Source: Korobacter sp963758505
Lineage (GTDB): Bacteria > Acidobacteriota > Terriglobia > Terriglobales > Acidobacteriaceae
NCBI GenBank assembly: GCA_963758505.1
Contig: CAVWVJ010000001.1
Coordinates: 1,674,001-1,738,000, forward strand
DNA length: 64,000 nucleotides
Direction of reading: 5' to 3'
Shown here: positions 27,083-35,368 of the stretch, in pieces
Numbering within the stretch: the stretch's first letter is position 1
Layout of the letters: every line of letters begins with the position of its first letter
The notes under the pieces: model-generated
The model's database searches: none
Told to the model about the DNA's origin: nothing
The model's input: the letters and a program-made list of their open reading frames with translations, nothing else
Made by a program: the position numbers and the translations under genes

Positions 27083-27702
27083 AGAAGCTTCCCCATGGCG
27101 GCGCGCAACACCAGCCACAGCTTCTTTGGTTTCGAAATCGCCGGGCGGCTCTTCAGCACGTCGTAACCTTGCCGCTCGATCGCGTTCAGGATCTCCTGCC
27201 CCCCGCGGCTGAACAGCTCAATATCCAGCGCGAGTTCGCGGTTCACCATGGCGGCCAGCGGCAAGCCGCGGTCGAACCAGGCCCTCGCACGCCCTACTTC
27301 GAACTTCATCATTTCGAGGAATTGCGGAGTGGCATGGCCCTCGGCGATCTCCTTCTCGCTGACCCCAAAACGCCGCAGGCTCTCGCGCGGAAGATAGATA
27401 CGGTCCTTGCCGTAGTCCACGGCAACATCCTGCCAGAAATTCGCCAGTTGCAACGCAGTGCAGGTGTAATCGGAAAGCTTCTGGCGTTCCGCGTCGCGAT
27501 ATCCGCAGAGATAGAGCACCAGGTGCCCTACCGGGTTCGCTGAATTCCTGCAGTACGCCAGCACATCGTCGAAAGTCTCGAAGCGCGTCACCGTCTGGTC
27601 CTGCCGGAACGCTTTCAGCAGGTCTGCGAACGGGTCCCGCGGTATATCGAACTCGCGAATCGTCTCGCGTAACGCGATGAACACCGGATGTCGCGGGCTC
27701 AC
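27079..27702 (-). CDS. hpnC: Hydroxysqualene synthase HpnC, C-terminal part (split gene)
   Basis: A 207-residue frame carrying the second half of an HpnC-type synthase: HPVFIALRETIREFDIP, the YCRNSANPVGHLVLYLCG core, and the second Asp motif region QLANFWQDVAVDYGKDRIYLP. It lacks the first Asp motif, which is in the preceding frame (27699-28109). It can begin at GTG 27702, overlapping the stop of the N-terminal frame as GTGA. HpnC hydrolyses presqualene diphosphate to hydroxysqualene. Either the gene is split into two coupled subunits or a frameshift lies between about 27699 and 27753, where both frames are open. Confidence 0.8.
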   Translation of the reverse strand: MSPRHPVFIALRETIREFDIPRDPFADLLKAFRQDQTVTRFETFDDVLAYCRNSANPVGHLVLYLCGYRDAERQKLSDYTCTALQLANFWQDVAVDYGKDRIYLPRESLRRFGVSEKEIAEGHATPQFLEMMKFEVGRARAWFDRGLPLAAMVNRELALDIELFSRGGQEILNAIERQGYDVLKSRPAISKPKKLWLVLRAAMGKLL

Positions 27703-28109
27703 CGCATTCTGCTGATGCGTCTCGGCTGCAGCTTTTCCGCATCCTTCCGCACATCAACCGGAGCCGCTTCTGCCAGGCTGAGGTACGTCGCATTCAGCTC
27801 CGCCTCCCACTCATCCAGCAGCTTCAGGGAAAGCGCGGTGTCGCCCACCTCGTCGCCCAGGTCGTCGGAGATCCGGCAATAGGCATACACATTGAAGAAG
27901 TGCTGGTGCAGGTGCTTCGGCAGGAACCACGTAACCACCGAAAAGTTTTCATAGTGGCCGGTTGCCAGCCGCTTGCAATAAGCCTGGGCATCGGCGAGCG
28001 ACGGCGCAGTCTCAGGGATCGCGTAGTCGAGCGGCAAACGGTCCCAACCCGCTTCGGGAACTTTTTTCGAATCGACTGGCACGTTGGAATGCTGTACGTA
28101 GCTTGCCAT
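27699..28109 (-). CDS. hpnC: Hydroxysqualene synthase HpnC, N-terminal part (split gene)
   Basis: A 136-residue frame with the N-terminal half of HpnC: AYCKRLATGHYENFSVVTWFLP and the first Asp-rich motif NVYAYCRISDDLGDEVGD. It stops just where the C-terminal half begins. The final ~25 residues (APVDVRKDAEKLQPRRISRMR) have no counterpart in the usual HpnC layout, where the HPVF-ALR segment follows shortly after the LDEWEAELN helix. ATG 28109 is preferred; a TTG at 28142 would add 11 residues. Total span 27079-28109 is 1031 bases (2 mod 3), consistent with one frame break. Confidence 0.78.
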   Translation of the reverse strand: MASYVQHSNVPVDSKKVPEAGWDRLPLDYAIPETAPSLADAQAYCKRLATGHYENFSVVTWFLPKHLHQHFFNVYAYCRISDDLGDEVGDTALSLKLLDEWEAELNATYLSLAEAAPVDVRKDAEKLQPRRISRMR

Positions 28110-28163
28110 GAGAGTGAACGGTCGCGATACTGTTGCCGGCAATCCGGTGGTTCGCTTGCGTGA

Positions 28164-29213
28164 TCAGTGCCCGGGAATGATGGCTGTCTTAATTTCGCCG
28201 CCGCGCTCCACCATCATTTTGAAAACCTGCGTGAGCCGCGACAATGGCGCCTCGCCCGTAATGTAGTCGGAGCCCTTGATCTTGCGCTCGGCAATCAGCG
28301 CAAACGCCTTGCGCACCGTCTCCGGCGTGTGATGAAACGTCGACTTCAACGTGATTTCGGAATAGTGCAGCCGCTCAGTGTTGAGTTCGACCTTCGTTCC
28401 CTTGGCGCAGCCGCCGAAGAAGTTGACCGTGCCGCCCTTGCGCGCCATGTCGATCGCCCACTCCCAAGCCTGCGGCCGTCCCACCGCCTCAATCACTACG
28501 TCCGACCCGCGCTTTTCCGGCGTCAAGTCGATCACGGCCTTCACCGCATCGTCAACTTTCGTGATCTGCACGACCTTGTGTGCGCCCATCTTCTTGGCCG
28601 CTTCCACCTGCTCATCGTGCTTCACCACGGCGATCACCTTGCAGCCCGAGATCGACGCCACTTTCACGAACATCAACCCGATCGGCCCTGCTCCGATCAC
28701 CGTCACCGTGTCGCCCACTTCCATCCCGGTCTCATGCAATCCGCGCAGGACGCACGCCAGTGGCTCGATCACCGCTGCTTCATCGAAGCTCACGCCATCC
28801 GGAATGACCAGCAGGTTCTTCTCGACAATTCTTTTTGGAATGCGGATGTACTCCGCATAAGCCCCGTTGTTGAAGAGCAGGTCTTCGCAAAGATTTTCCT
28901 GGTGTTTCGAGCAGTAGAAGCAGACGCCGCAGGGCGCCGAGTTCAGCGCGACCACGCGCATTCCCTTCTTCAGCTTCTTGACTCCCGGTCCAACCTCTTC
29001 CACGATGCCGGCCAATTCATGCCCGAACAGCGCCGGAGGCACGATCATCCGCGCATGATATCCACGGCGATACACCTTCACATCGGTGCCACAGGTGAGC
29101 GCCACTTGCACCTTCACCAGTACTTCACCTTCTCCGACCTTCGGGACCGGCACCTTCTCGATGCGAACATCTTCCTTGCCATAGAGAACAGCGGCGGTCA
29201 TCGTTTTGCTCAC
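28164..29213 (-). CDS. Zinc-dependent medium-chain alcohol dehydrogenase (hopanoid operon, copy 2)
   Basis: A 349-residue MDR enzyme. It has the catalytic zinc ligands in TCGTDVKVY and FGHELAGIVEEVG, the structural zinc cysteines in the CGVCFYCSKHQENLC segment, and the NAD(P) motif VIGAGPIGLMFVKVA. It resembles sorbitol/threonine-3-dehydrogenase-type enzymes, which oxidise secondary alcohols or reduce ketoses. The start overlaps the stop of the other dehydrogenase (ATGA), and hpnC follows after 54 bases, so it is embedded in the hopanoid operon. The substrate cannot be read; a sugar-like side-chain intermediate is a reasonable inference. Confidence 0.88.
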   Translation of the reverse strand: MSKTMTAAVLYGKEDVRIEKVPVPKVGEGEVLVKVQVALTCGTDVKVYRRGYHARMIVPPALFGHELAGIVEEVGPGVKKLKKGMRVVALNSAPCGVCFYCSKHQENLCEDLLFNNGAYAEYIRIPKRIVEKNLLVIPDGVSFDEAAVIEPLACVLRGLHETGMEVGDTVTVIGAGPIGLMFVKVASISGCKVIAVVKHDEQVEAAKKMGAHKVVQITKVDDAVKAVIDLTPEKRGSDVVIEAVGRPQAWEWAIDMARKGGTVNFFGGCAKGTKVELNTERLHYSEITLKSTFHHTPETVRKAFALIAERKIKGSDYITGEAPLSRLTQVFKMMVERGGEIKTAIIPGH

Positions 29214-30337
29214 TTCGTTTGTCCTTCTCCCGCATTGCCGGGCTGGATCATGATCTTCAACGAGTCCGGTTGCGGGCGTGCCGCCATCTGCAAAGCTTCC
29301 ACCGAGCGCTCCAGCGGAAAACGATGCGAGATCAACTTTTCAAGGTCCATCTCGCGGCTGAAAACAAAGTTTACTGACTCCTGCTGTAAATCCACAGAAG
29401 CGCTGTAAGAACCTAAAAGGCTCTTCTCATCCACGCATACCGCGGCGGGATCGATCATCGCTTCGCCGTGCTGCGTCTGTGCGAATAACAGAATGCGTCC
29501 CCCGGGCCGAACTGCATCCATCGCAGTACGGATCAGGCCATTGACCGCAACCGCCAGGATCGAGGCGTCCGCGCCACGTCCTTCGGTAAGACTGCGCACG
29601 TGCGCAACCACGTCCGTCTTCGATCCGTCTATGCCGTTCTTGAGGCCCAGAGTCTCTCCTATTGTAAGCCTCTGCGGGAACAAATCGGAGCAAATCACCC
29701 GGGCTCCGGCCCGTTGCGCCAGGAACGCAAGAATCATGCCAATCGGCCCTTGCCCGATCACCAGCACGGTTTCGCCCGGCTTTAACCCGAGTGTCTCGAT
29801 CCCCTTGATGCAGGTATTCACCGGCTCGACGAACGTCGCCAGGTCGTAGGAAACATTGTCGGGAAGCTTCACGACGCCGCCCCGCTCCACGATCCAGTCC
29901 ATCACCCGCACGTACTCGGAAAAGCCACCGCCGCTCGGCTCAAAGCCGGCCGTCACGCCAACTTTCTTATACGTGGGACACTGCGCGAATACCTTGTGCT
30001 TGCAGTAGTAGCACTCGCGGCACGGAATGTGATGGAAGGCGAGCACGCGCTCGCCGGCATGAAAACTCTCGACTCCCTCGCCCACCGCGGCGATCACGCC
30101 CGCTGTTTCGTGTCCGAAGATGCGCGGAGCCGAATGCGATCCGGTCGAAATCTTTTTCAGGTCCGTCCCGCAGATTCCGCAGGAGTGCACCCGGATCAGG
30201 ATCTCGCCGCGCCCGATCTGCGGTACCGGTACTGTCTCCAGCCGCACGTCGTTCACGCCGCGATACACTGCCGCCTTCATTGTCCCGGGAATCGCCTGCT
30301 TCCCACGGTCTGTTCCTAACTGTGTCGCTACCGGCAT
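29210..30337 (-). CDS. Zinc-dependent medium-chain alcohol dehydrogenase (hopanoid operon, copy 1)
   Basis: A 375-residue MDR enzyme related to but clearly diverged from its neighbour. It shows GICGTDLKKI, FGHETAGVIAAVGEG, structural zinc CRECYYCKHKVFAQC, and the cofactor motif VIGQGPIGMILAFLA. ATG 30337 is preferred; residues before the family start MKAAVYRG (30280) are a short extension. It lies 15 bases after hpnG. Two different zinc dehydrogenases in tandem between hpnG and hpnC are not part of the named hpn set and suggest an operon-specific redox step. Confidence 0.88.
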   Translation of the reverse strand: MPVATQLGTDRGKQAIPGTMKAAVYRGVNDVRLETVPVPQIGRGEILIRVHSCGICGTDLKKISTGSHSAPRIFGHETAGVIAAVGEGVESFHAGERVLAFHHIPCRECYYCKHKVFAQCPTYKKVGVTAGFEPSGGGFSEYVRVMDWIVERGGVVKLPDNVSYDLATFVEPVNTCIKGIETLGLKPGETVLVIGQGPIGMILAFLAQRAGARVICSDLFPQRLTIGETLGLKNGIDGSKTDVVAHVRSLTEGRGADASILAVAVNGLIRTAMDAVRPGGRILLFAQTQHGEAMIDPAAVCVDEKSLLGSYSASVDLQQESVNFVFSREMDLEKLISHRFPLERSVEALQMAARPQPDSLKIMIQPGNAGEGQTK

Positions 30338-30352
30338 ATGTTTCCGCCGCAC

Positions 30353-31057
30353 TCAGTGCGGCGCAACCACTCCTGTTTGCAGCTTGGTGAACTGCACAAT
30401 TTGATGCTCAAGTGCCCGGCAAAGCTCCAGAGAAGCTCGATGGCTGTTTCTCGCGAGCGCCAACGTCGGTCTCCACCACTTCGGATGAACCAGCGCCTTA
30501 GCCGCAAACCCAGCTACGTGAAACTTCCCTGCCGCGTCCACAAACTCATTCATCGGAGGCAGGGGAAAATCCATCTCGTCAGAAACTGCCTTCATCGCGA
30601 AGAACGGCAGCCCGCAGGATTCGGCAATGCTCGCCACGCCGGCGCCTTCCATGTCGATGGCATCCGCGTCGAACTGTTCGCGCAACTCGCGTTTCCGCTC
30701 CTCGCCGGCAATCGCGCGTCCGCTCACGATCGTTCCTTTCGCCTCGAGATCCCGCGAAACAAAGCGCCTGCCCGTCGCAACGTTGATCACCGCTTGCGGC
30801 AAAAGGACATCCCCAACCTGCAAGTCGCGGCGCAAGGCACCCACAAATCCGGCCGAAACCAGGCAGCTCGGCTGCTCGCGCGCGACCAGCGTCATCGCCG
30901 CCAGCGCTGCGGGAGCCGAACCGATTCCCGCCACCACTGCCACCGCCATCTCGCTTTCAAAGAACGTCAACCCGCGCTCTCGGACCTTGCCCCACCTGCG
31001 CACCAGCGGCTTGATCTCCACCGCCATCGCGCAGACGATCGCAATCCGTCCCGCCAT
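30353..31057 (-). CDS. hpnG: Hopanoid-associated nucleosidase/phosphorylase HpnG
   Basis: A 234-residue member of the MTA/SAH nucleosidase (PNP/UDP) fold: AIVCAMAVEIKPLVRRW, GIGSAPAALAA, VSAGFVGAL, the IDMEGAGVASIAE substrate-binding Glu, and the AVSDEMDF catalytic Asp region. HpnG removes adenine from adenosylhopane to give (phospho)ribosylhopane. ATG 31057 overlaps the hpnA stop (TGATG). No gene for HpnH, the radical SAM enzyme that makes adenosylhopane, is in this window. Confidence 0.88.
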   Translation of the reverse strand: MAGRIAIVCAMAVEIKPLVRRWGKVRERGLTFFESEMAVAVVAGIGSAPAALAAMTLVAREQPSCLVSAGFVGALRRDLQVGDVLLPQAVINVATGRRFVSRDLEAKGTIVSGRAIAGEERKRELREQFDADAIDMEGAGVASIAESCGLPFFAMKAVSDEMDFPLPPMNEFVDAAGKFHVAGFAAKALVHPKWWRPTLALARNSHRASLELCRALEHQIVQFTKLQTGVVAPH

Positions 31058-32043
31058 CACGCGTACCCGTGCGCGCGAAACCACTCCGCCGCGCGCCGTA
31101 ATCCATCGTCCGCGGATCCGGCCTTATAGCCAAGTTCCGCCTCGGACTTCGCCGAGGAAACGAACATCTTTTTTCGTCCCATGCGAACCGCGTCAATCGT
31201 CACCCGCGGCTCCTTGCGCAACAGATACCCGGTGAACACCGTGTCCACCACGCCGGTCATCAGCGCCACCGCGTACGGCAGCTTGATGGTCGGCGATGGA
31301 ATACCCGTGATCGCCGCCAGCTTATCGAGAATCTGTTTCAGCGTCAGGTTCTCGCCGCCCAGGATGTAGCGCTCCCCGCTGCGTCCTCGCTCCATGGCCG
31401 CAATGTGCCCGCGCGCGCACTCCCGCACATCCACCAGGTTCAGCCCGGTATCGACGTAGGCAGGAAACTTCTTTTTCAGGAAGTCCACCACGATCTGGCC
31501 CGTGGGCGTCGGCTTGATGTCGCGCTCGCCGATCGGCGTGCTCGGATTTACGATCACTACCTCGGCTCCCTTCTGCGCCATCATGAAAGCCACCCGCTCC
31601 GCGTCCCACTTCGACTTTTTGTAGTGCCCGATCATCATCGTGCGATCGACCGGCGTCGTTTCGTCCACCGCCGTACCGTTGTGCCCGAAGCCCATCGTCG
31701 CTACGCTGCTCGTGTAAACCACCCGCCGAACCCCAAGCTCTTGCGCGGCACGGATCACCATCATCGTGCCCCCCACGTTCGACGCGTACATCTCGCTCGG
31801 ATTGCGCGTCCACAGCCGATAATCCGCAGCTACATGGAATACGAACTCGCAGCCGGCCATGCCCTTCTTCAGCGACTCGAAATCCCGCAGATCGCCGACT
31901 ACGCGCTCCGCCTTCAGCATCTCCAGGTTTTCGCTGCGGCTCGTGTTTCGCACCAGGACGCGAACGTCAGCTCCCATCGCCTCCAACTGCTCGGCAATAT
32001 GGCTCCCAACGAATCCCGTGGCTCCGGTAACGAAAACTCTCAT
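31057..32043 (-). CDS. hpnA: Hopanoid-associated sugar epimerase HpnA
   Basis: A 328-residue extended SDR enzyme with the N-terminal VTGATGFVGSHIAEQL NAD motif, the FHVAADYRLWTRNP segment typical of HpnA, TSSVATMG, and the catalytic YKKSK (Y-x3-K). HpnA proteins are regularly found in hopanoid clusters, but their exact substrate is not settled. It follows shc by 74 bases and overlaps hpnG by one base. A short imperfect inverted repeat lies in the shc-hpnA gap. Confidence 0.92.
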   Translation of the reverse strand: MRVFVTGATGFVGSHIAEQLEAMGADVRVLVRNTSRSENLEMLKAERVVGDLRDFESLKKGMAGCEFVFHVAADYRLWTRNPSEMYASNVGGTMMVIRAAQELGVRRVVYTSSVATMGFGHNGTAVDETTPVDRTMMIGHYKKSKWDAERVAFMMAQKGAEVVIVNPSTPIGERDIKPTPTGQIVVDFLKKKFPAYVDTGLNLVDVRECARGHIAAMERGRSGERYILGGENLTLKQILDKLAAITGIPSPTIKLPYAVALMTGVVDTVFTGYLLRKEPRVTIDAVRMGRKKMFVSSAKSEAELGYKAGSADDGLRRAAEWFRAHGYA

Positions 32044-32117
32044 GTGAAGTCTGTTGGCTCCTCGCTATTCGCTCTCGGCAAAACCCGCTAATAGCTAACA
32101 GCCAAGAGCGAGCAGCC

Positions 32118-34094
32118 TTAGCGCTGCGGCCCCAGCTTCACCCGCTCTTCTATCGGAACGCTCAACCGCCGTTCGTAGGTCGCCAGGGCGATCAACGGGA
32201 AGTACTCGGCGTACATGTGGTACTTCAGGTAGAACACCCGCGGGAAGCCTGTTCCCGTGTACCAGCCGTCCTTCCACGATCCATCGGCCTGCTGCCCTTC
32301 CAGAAGATAGGCAATGCCGCGCGTCACCGAATCGCTGCGTAGATCGTTGGCGGCGAGCAGTCCCATCACCGCCCACGCGGTTTGCGAAGCGGTGCTCGGA
32401 CCTTGCCCGCGCAAAATCGAGTTGTCGTACGACTCGCAGCTCTCGCCCCATCCGCCGTCGGGGTTCTGCATCATCCGCAGCCACTCTGCCGCCTGCTGCA
32501 CCATGGGCTCATGATGGTCGACGCCCACCGCCGCCAACCCGCGCAGGCAGAGCATCGTGCCATAGATGTAGTTCACCCCCCAGCGTCCGAACCAGGAGCC
32601 ATCGGGCTCCTGCTCGCGCTGGATGAACTCCACCGCGCGCTGCACACACTTATCCTTGAGGGCGTACCCATGATTCGCCAACGACTCCAGCACCCGCCCC
32701 GTGATATCCACCGTGGCTGGGTCCAGCATGGCGTTATGGTCGGCGAACGGAATGTGCTGGAAAACCATCTTGTTGTTGTCTTTGTCGAACGAGGCCCAGC
32801 CGCCGTTCTTGCACTGCATCGCCAGCACCCAGTCCAGTGCGCGCTTTACCGTCTCGTCCTGGTAGCGCTCGTTCGAGGTGCGCACGTGGTTCAACGCCAG
32901 CATCACCTGCGCGCTGTCATCCACATCGGGATAAAACTCGTTATTGAATTCGAAATACCATCCGCCCGGCTGGACCTTCGGAACCTTCACCGACCAGTCG
33001 CCCTTGTGCGTCACCTGCTTCTTCAGCATCCACTCCGCCGGACGCACCATCCGCGGGTCGTCCGCCGGGACCCCAGCCTCGCCCAGCGCGAAGATCGCGT
33101 ACGCCGTGTCCCATACCGGCGACTTGCAAGGCTGCATCCGGAACGTATCCTTTTCCTCGATCCCGAGCGCCTCGAACTCATCGAGAGCGCGAATTACCTG
33201 CGGATCGTCCGTGGAGTACCCCTGCGCGCGCAGCGCGATGATCGAGTTCAGGATGCCCGGATAGATCGCACCCAAACCGTCGCTCATCTCGAGCCGCTCC
33301 AGCATCCACTTCTCGGCTTTCTTCAGCGCCAGCGTCCGCAACGGGCGCACATGCACCCGCTCAAAGAAGTGGACGAGATTATTGAGCACCAGGAAGAAGT
33401 TACGCCACGAGATGGGACTCTTGTCCCACTTCAACTGCAGGTTGCCGTGCCGTCCTTCCAGGAACAGCTCGTCGATATTCATCTCGTCGGGAATCTTCTT
33501 GAATGGCTTCTTGGCGTAGCAAATCGACAACGGGACCAGGATCGCCCGCGACCACGAGGAAATTTCGTAGAGGTTGAACCAGAACCAGTTCGGAAACAGC
33601 ACGATCTCCGGCGGAATGGCCGGCACCGCCACGTAGTCATACTGCCCGAAGAAACACAGGTACATCTTCGAAAAGGTATTGATCGCCGTCACGCCACCAA
33701 GTGCCAGGATGCACTCGCGGGCCTTCGTCATCTCCGGCTCTTCTGCCATCCGGCCCATTAGCTTCAGCGCGAAATATGCCTTCACCGAGGCGCTGACATT
33801 CGACGGACCGCCTTTGAAAATACTCCAGCCGCCGTCCTCGTTCTGGTGCCTGAGGATCTCGCGCGCGGCCTTCTCCATCTTTACCGGATTGCCGGTGCCA
33901 AGCAGGGTATGCAGGACGATGTAATCCGACTCGAGAGTCGTATCCGCCTCGAGTTCTCCGCACCAGAAACCTTCTTCCCGATCCTGCCGCGAGAAGAGGT
34001 ACCGCTTCGCCGCTTCCATCGCTTCGGCGATTCGTGCACGTACGCCGTCAATCTTGCCAAATGTAATTTCAGGCTGGATGTGCTTCTCTTCCAT
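32118..34094 (-). CDS. shc: Squalene-hopene cyclase
   Basis: Cyclises squalene to hopene/hopanol at the membrane. A 658-residue protein from ATG 34094, with GGAG six bases upstream; an open frame runs further to 34199 into ispH. The catalytic DXDD motif is DVDD at residues 390-393 (YPDVDDSAQ). Several QW repeats are visible, such as NEDGGWSIFKGG, NGGWASFDKDN, PDGSWFGRWG, PDGGWGES and ADGSWKDGW. It lies between ispH and hpnA. It completes the route from isoprenoid precursor to hopene with HpnC/D/E in the same block. Confidence 0.97.
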   Translation of the reverse strand: MEEKHIQPEITFGKIDGVRARIAEAMEAAKRYLFSRQDREEGFWCGELEADTTLESDYIVLHTLLGTGNPVKMEKAAREILRHQNEDGGWSIFKGGPSNVSASVKAYFALKLMGRMAEEPEMTKARECILALGGVTAINTFSKMYLCFFGQYDYVAVPAIPPEIVLFPNWFWFNLYEISSWSRAILVPLSICYAKKPFKKIPDEMNIDELFLEGRHGNLQLKWDKSPISWRNFFLVLNNLVHFFERVHVRPLRTLALKKAEKWMLERLEMSDGLGAIYPGILNSIIALRAQGYSTDDPQVIRALDEFEALGIEEKDTFRMQPCKSPVWDTAYAIFALGEAGVPADDPRMVRPAEWMLKKQVTHKGDWSVKVPKVQPGGWYFEFNNEFYPDVDDSAQVMLALNHVRTSNERYQDETVKRALDWVLAMQCKNGGWASFDKDNNKMVFQHIPFADHNAMLDPATVDITGRVLESLANHGYALKDKCVQRAVEFIQREQEPDGSWFGRWGVNYIYGTMLCLRGLAAVGVDHHEPMVQQAAEWLRMMQNPDGGWGESCESYDNSILRGQGPSTASQTAWAVMGLLAANDLRSDSVTRGIAYLLEGQQADGSWKDGWYTGTGFPRVFYLKYHMYAEYFPLIALATYERRLSVPIEERVKLGPQR

Positions 34095-34140
34095 CAAAAC
34101 TCCGGTCCCTGCTGGGGGATGCGTGAGAACCGTATCTCTG

Positions 34141-35115
34141 TTACTGCGCCGCTGCCGGTGCCGAGCCAATCGCCGCCACGATCTCCGGAGGCAATCCAAA
34201 GCGCACGTTTTCCGGCATCACTTCCACTTCCTTCAGGTTCGTAAAGCCCTTGCTCGTCAGGAACTCAACCACCTGCTCCACCAGGATCTCCGGCGCCGAC
34301 GCGCCCGCCGTCACTCCGACGGTCTTCACGCCCTCCAGCCACTCCGCCTTGATCGCCTTGCAGTTCTCGATCAGGTAGGAGTGCGTCTTCAGGTTGCGCG
34401 CCACTTCCACCAGCCGGTTCGAGTTGGAACTATTGTCCGAGCCCACCACCAGCAGCAGATCGCAATCGGCCGAAACATCCTTCACCGCCGTCTGCCGGTT
34501 CTCCGTCGCATAACAAATGTCCTGCGCGTGCGGGCCGCGGATATTGGGAAACTTCTTCTTGAGCGCTTCAATCACGTGCACCGTCTCGTCCAGGCTCAAC
34601 GTCGTCTGCGTGAGATACGCCACCCGGTTCGGATCCGGCACTTCCAGCTTGTCGACCTCTTCCGGCGTAGAGATCACGTAGGTCACGTCCGGCGCCTCGC
34701 CCAGCGTTCCGACGACCTCATCATGGTCGTGGTGCCCGATCAACACCAGCGAGTGCCCTTCCTTCGCGAACTTAATCGCCTCCACGTGCACCTTGGTCAC
34801 CAGCGGACACGTCGCATCCACCACCCGCAGCCCGCGCTTCTTGCTCGCCTCCCGTACCTCCGGCGAAACCCCGTGCGCGCTGTAGATCACCCGCTGCCCG
34901 TTCGGCACCTCGTCGATCTCATCGACGAAGATTGCCCCCTTGCTGGCCAGGTCATCGACCACGTAGCGGTTGTGTACGATCTCTTTCCGCACATAGATCG
35001 GTGCACCGAAGGCCTCCAGCGCAATGCGTACAATATCGATGGCGCGAACCACCCCGGCGCAGAAGCCTCGCGGCTTCAGCAAAAGTAAAGTTTTTTCGTT
35101 TGCGTCCAAGTTCAT
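34141..35115 (-). CDS. ispH: 4-Hydroxy-3-methylbut-2-enyl diphosphate reductase
   Basis: The last enzyme of the MEP pathway, an iron-sulfur protein giving IPP and DMAPP. A 324-residue protein with the three cluster cysteines at C19 (PRGFCAGV), C103 (VVDATCPLV) and C201 (QDICYATENRQ). The His residues of IVHNRYVV, SAHGVSP and GHHDHDEV, the TQTTLS motif and GASAPE are present. ATG 35115 has GGAAG five bases upstream. It heads the hopanoid block, so precursor supply and hopanoid synthesis are likely co-transcribed. Confidence 0.97.
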   Translation of the reverse strand: MNLDANEKTLLLLKPRGFCAGVVRAIDIVRIALEAFGAPIYVRKEIVHNRYVVDDLASKGAIFVDEIDEVPNGQRVIYSAHGVSPEVREASKKRGLRVVDATCPLVTKVHVEAIKFAKEGHSLVLIGHHDHDEVVGTLGEAPDVTYVISTPEEVDKLEVPDPNRVAYLTQTTLSLDETVHVIEALKKKFPNIRGPHAQDICYATENRQTAVKDVSADCDLLLVVGSDNSSNSNRLVEVARNLKTHSYLIENCKAIKAEWLEGVKTVGVTAGASAPEILVEQVVEFLTSKGFTNLKEVEVMPENVRFGLPPEIVAAIGSAPAAAQ

Positions 35116-35368
35116 GAATGCTTCCAGTATACGTGTTTAGCTGGATTGAAACCCACTTCCCCACTGCTTAGCATAGCCCGTCCAGCCTCCCCAAAAACAC
35201 GCTAAGGCATGGAATGCCGACGAGTTAGCAGCCGTTGGTAGTATTCAGCTAGTAAACGGATGTACCACCTTAGCGCCTGTCATGAGGGTGGAATCGGCGG
35301 GACGAAGGGCTTGGACTGCGCCAGCGATTCTCGAACGGCCCAACCTCGGGCCCCGACGCATCACGCTT

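Noticed and set aside
32382..33761. Plus-strand frame of 459 codons over shc
   Set aside because: Antisense shadow of squalene-hopene cyclase; composition (H, R, L-rich) is what reverse reading of GC-rich codons gives.
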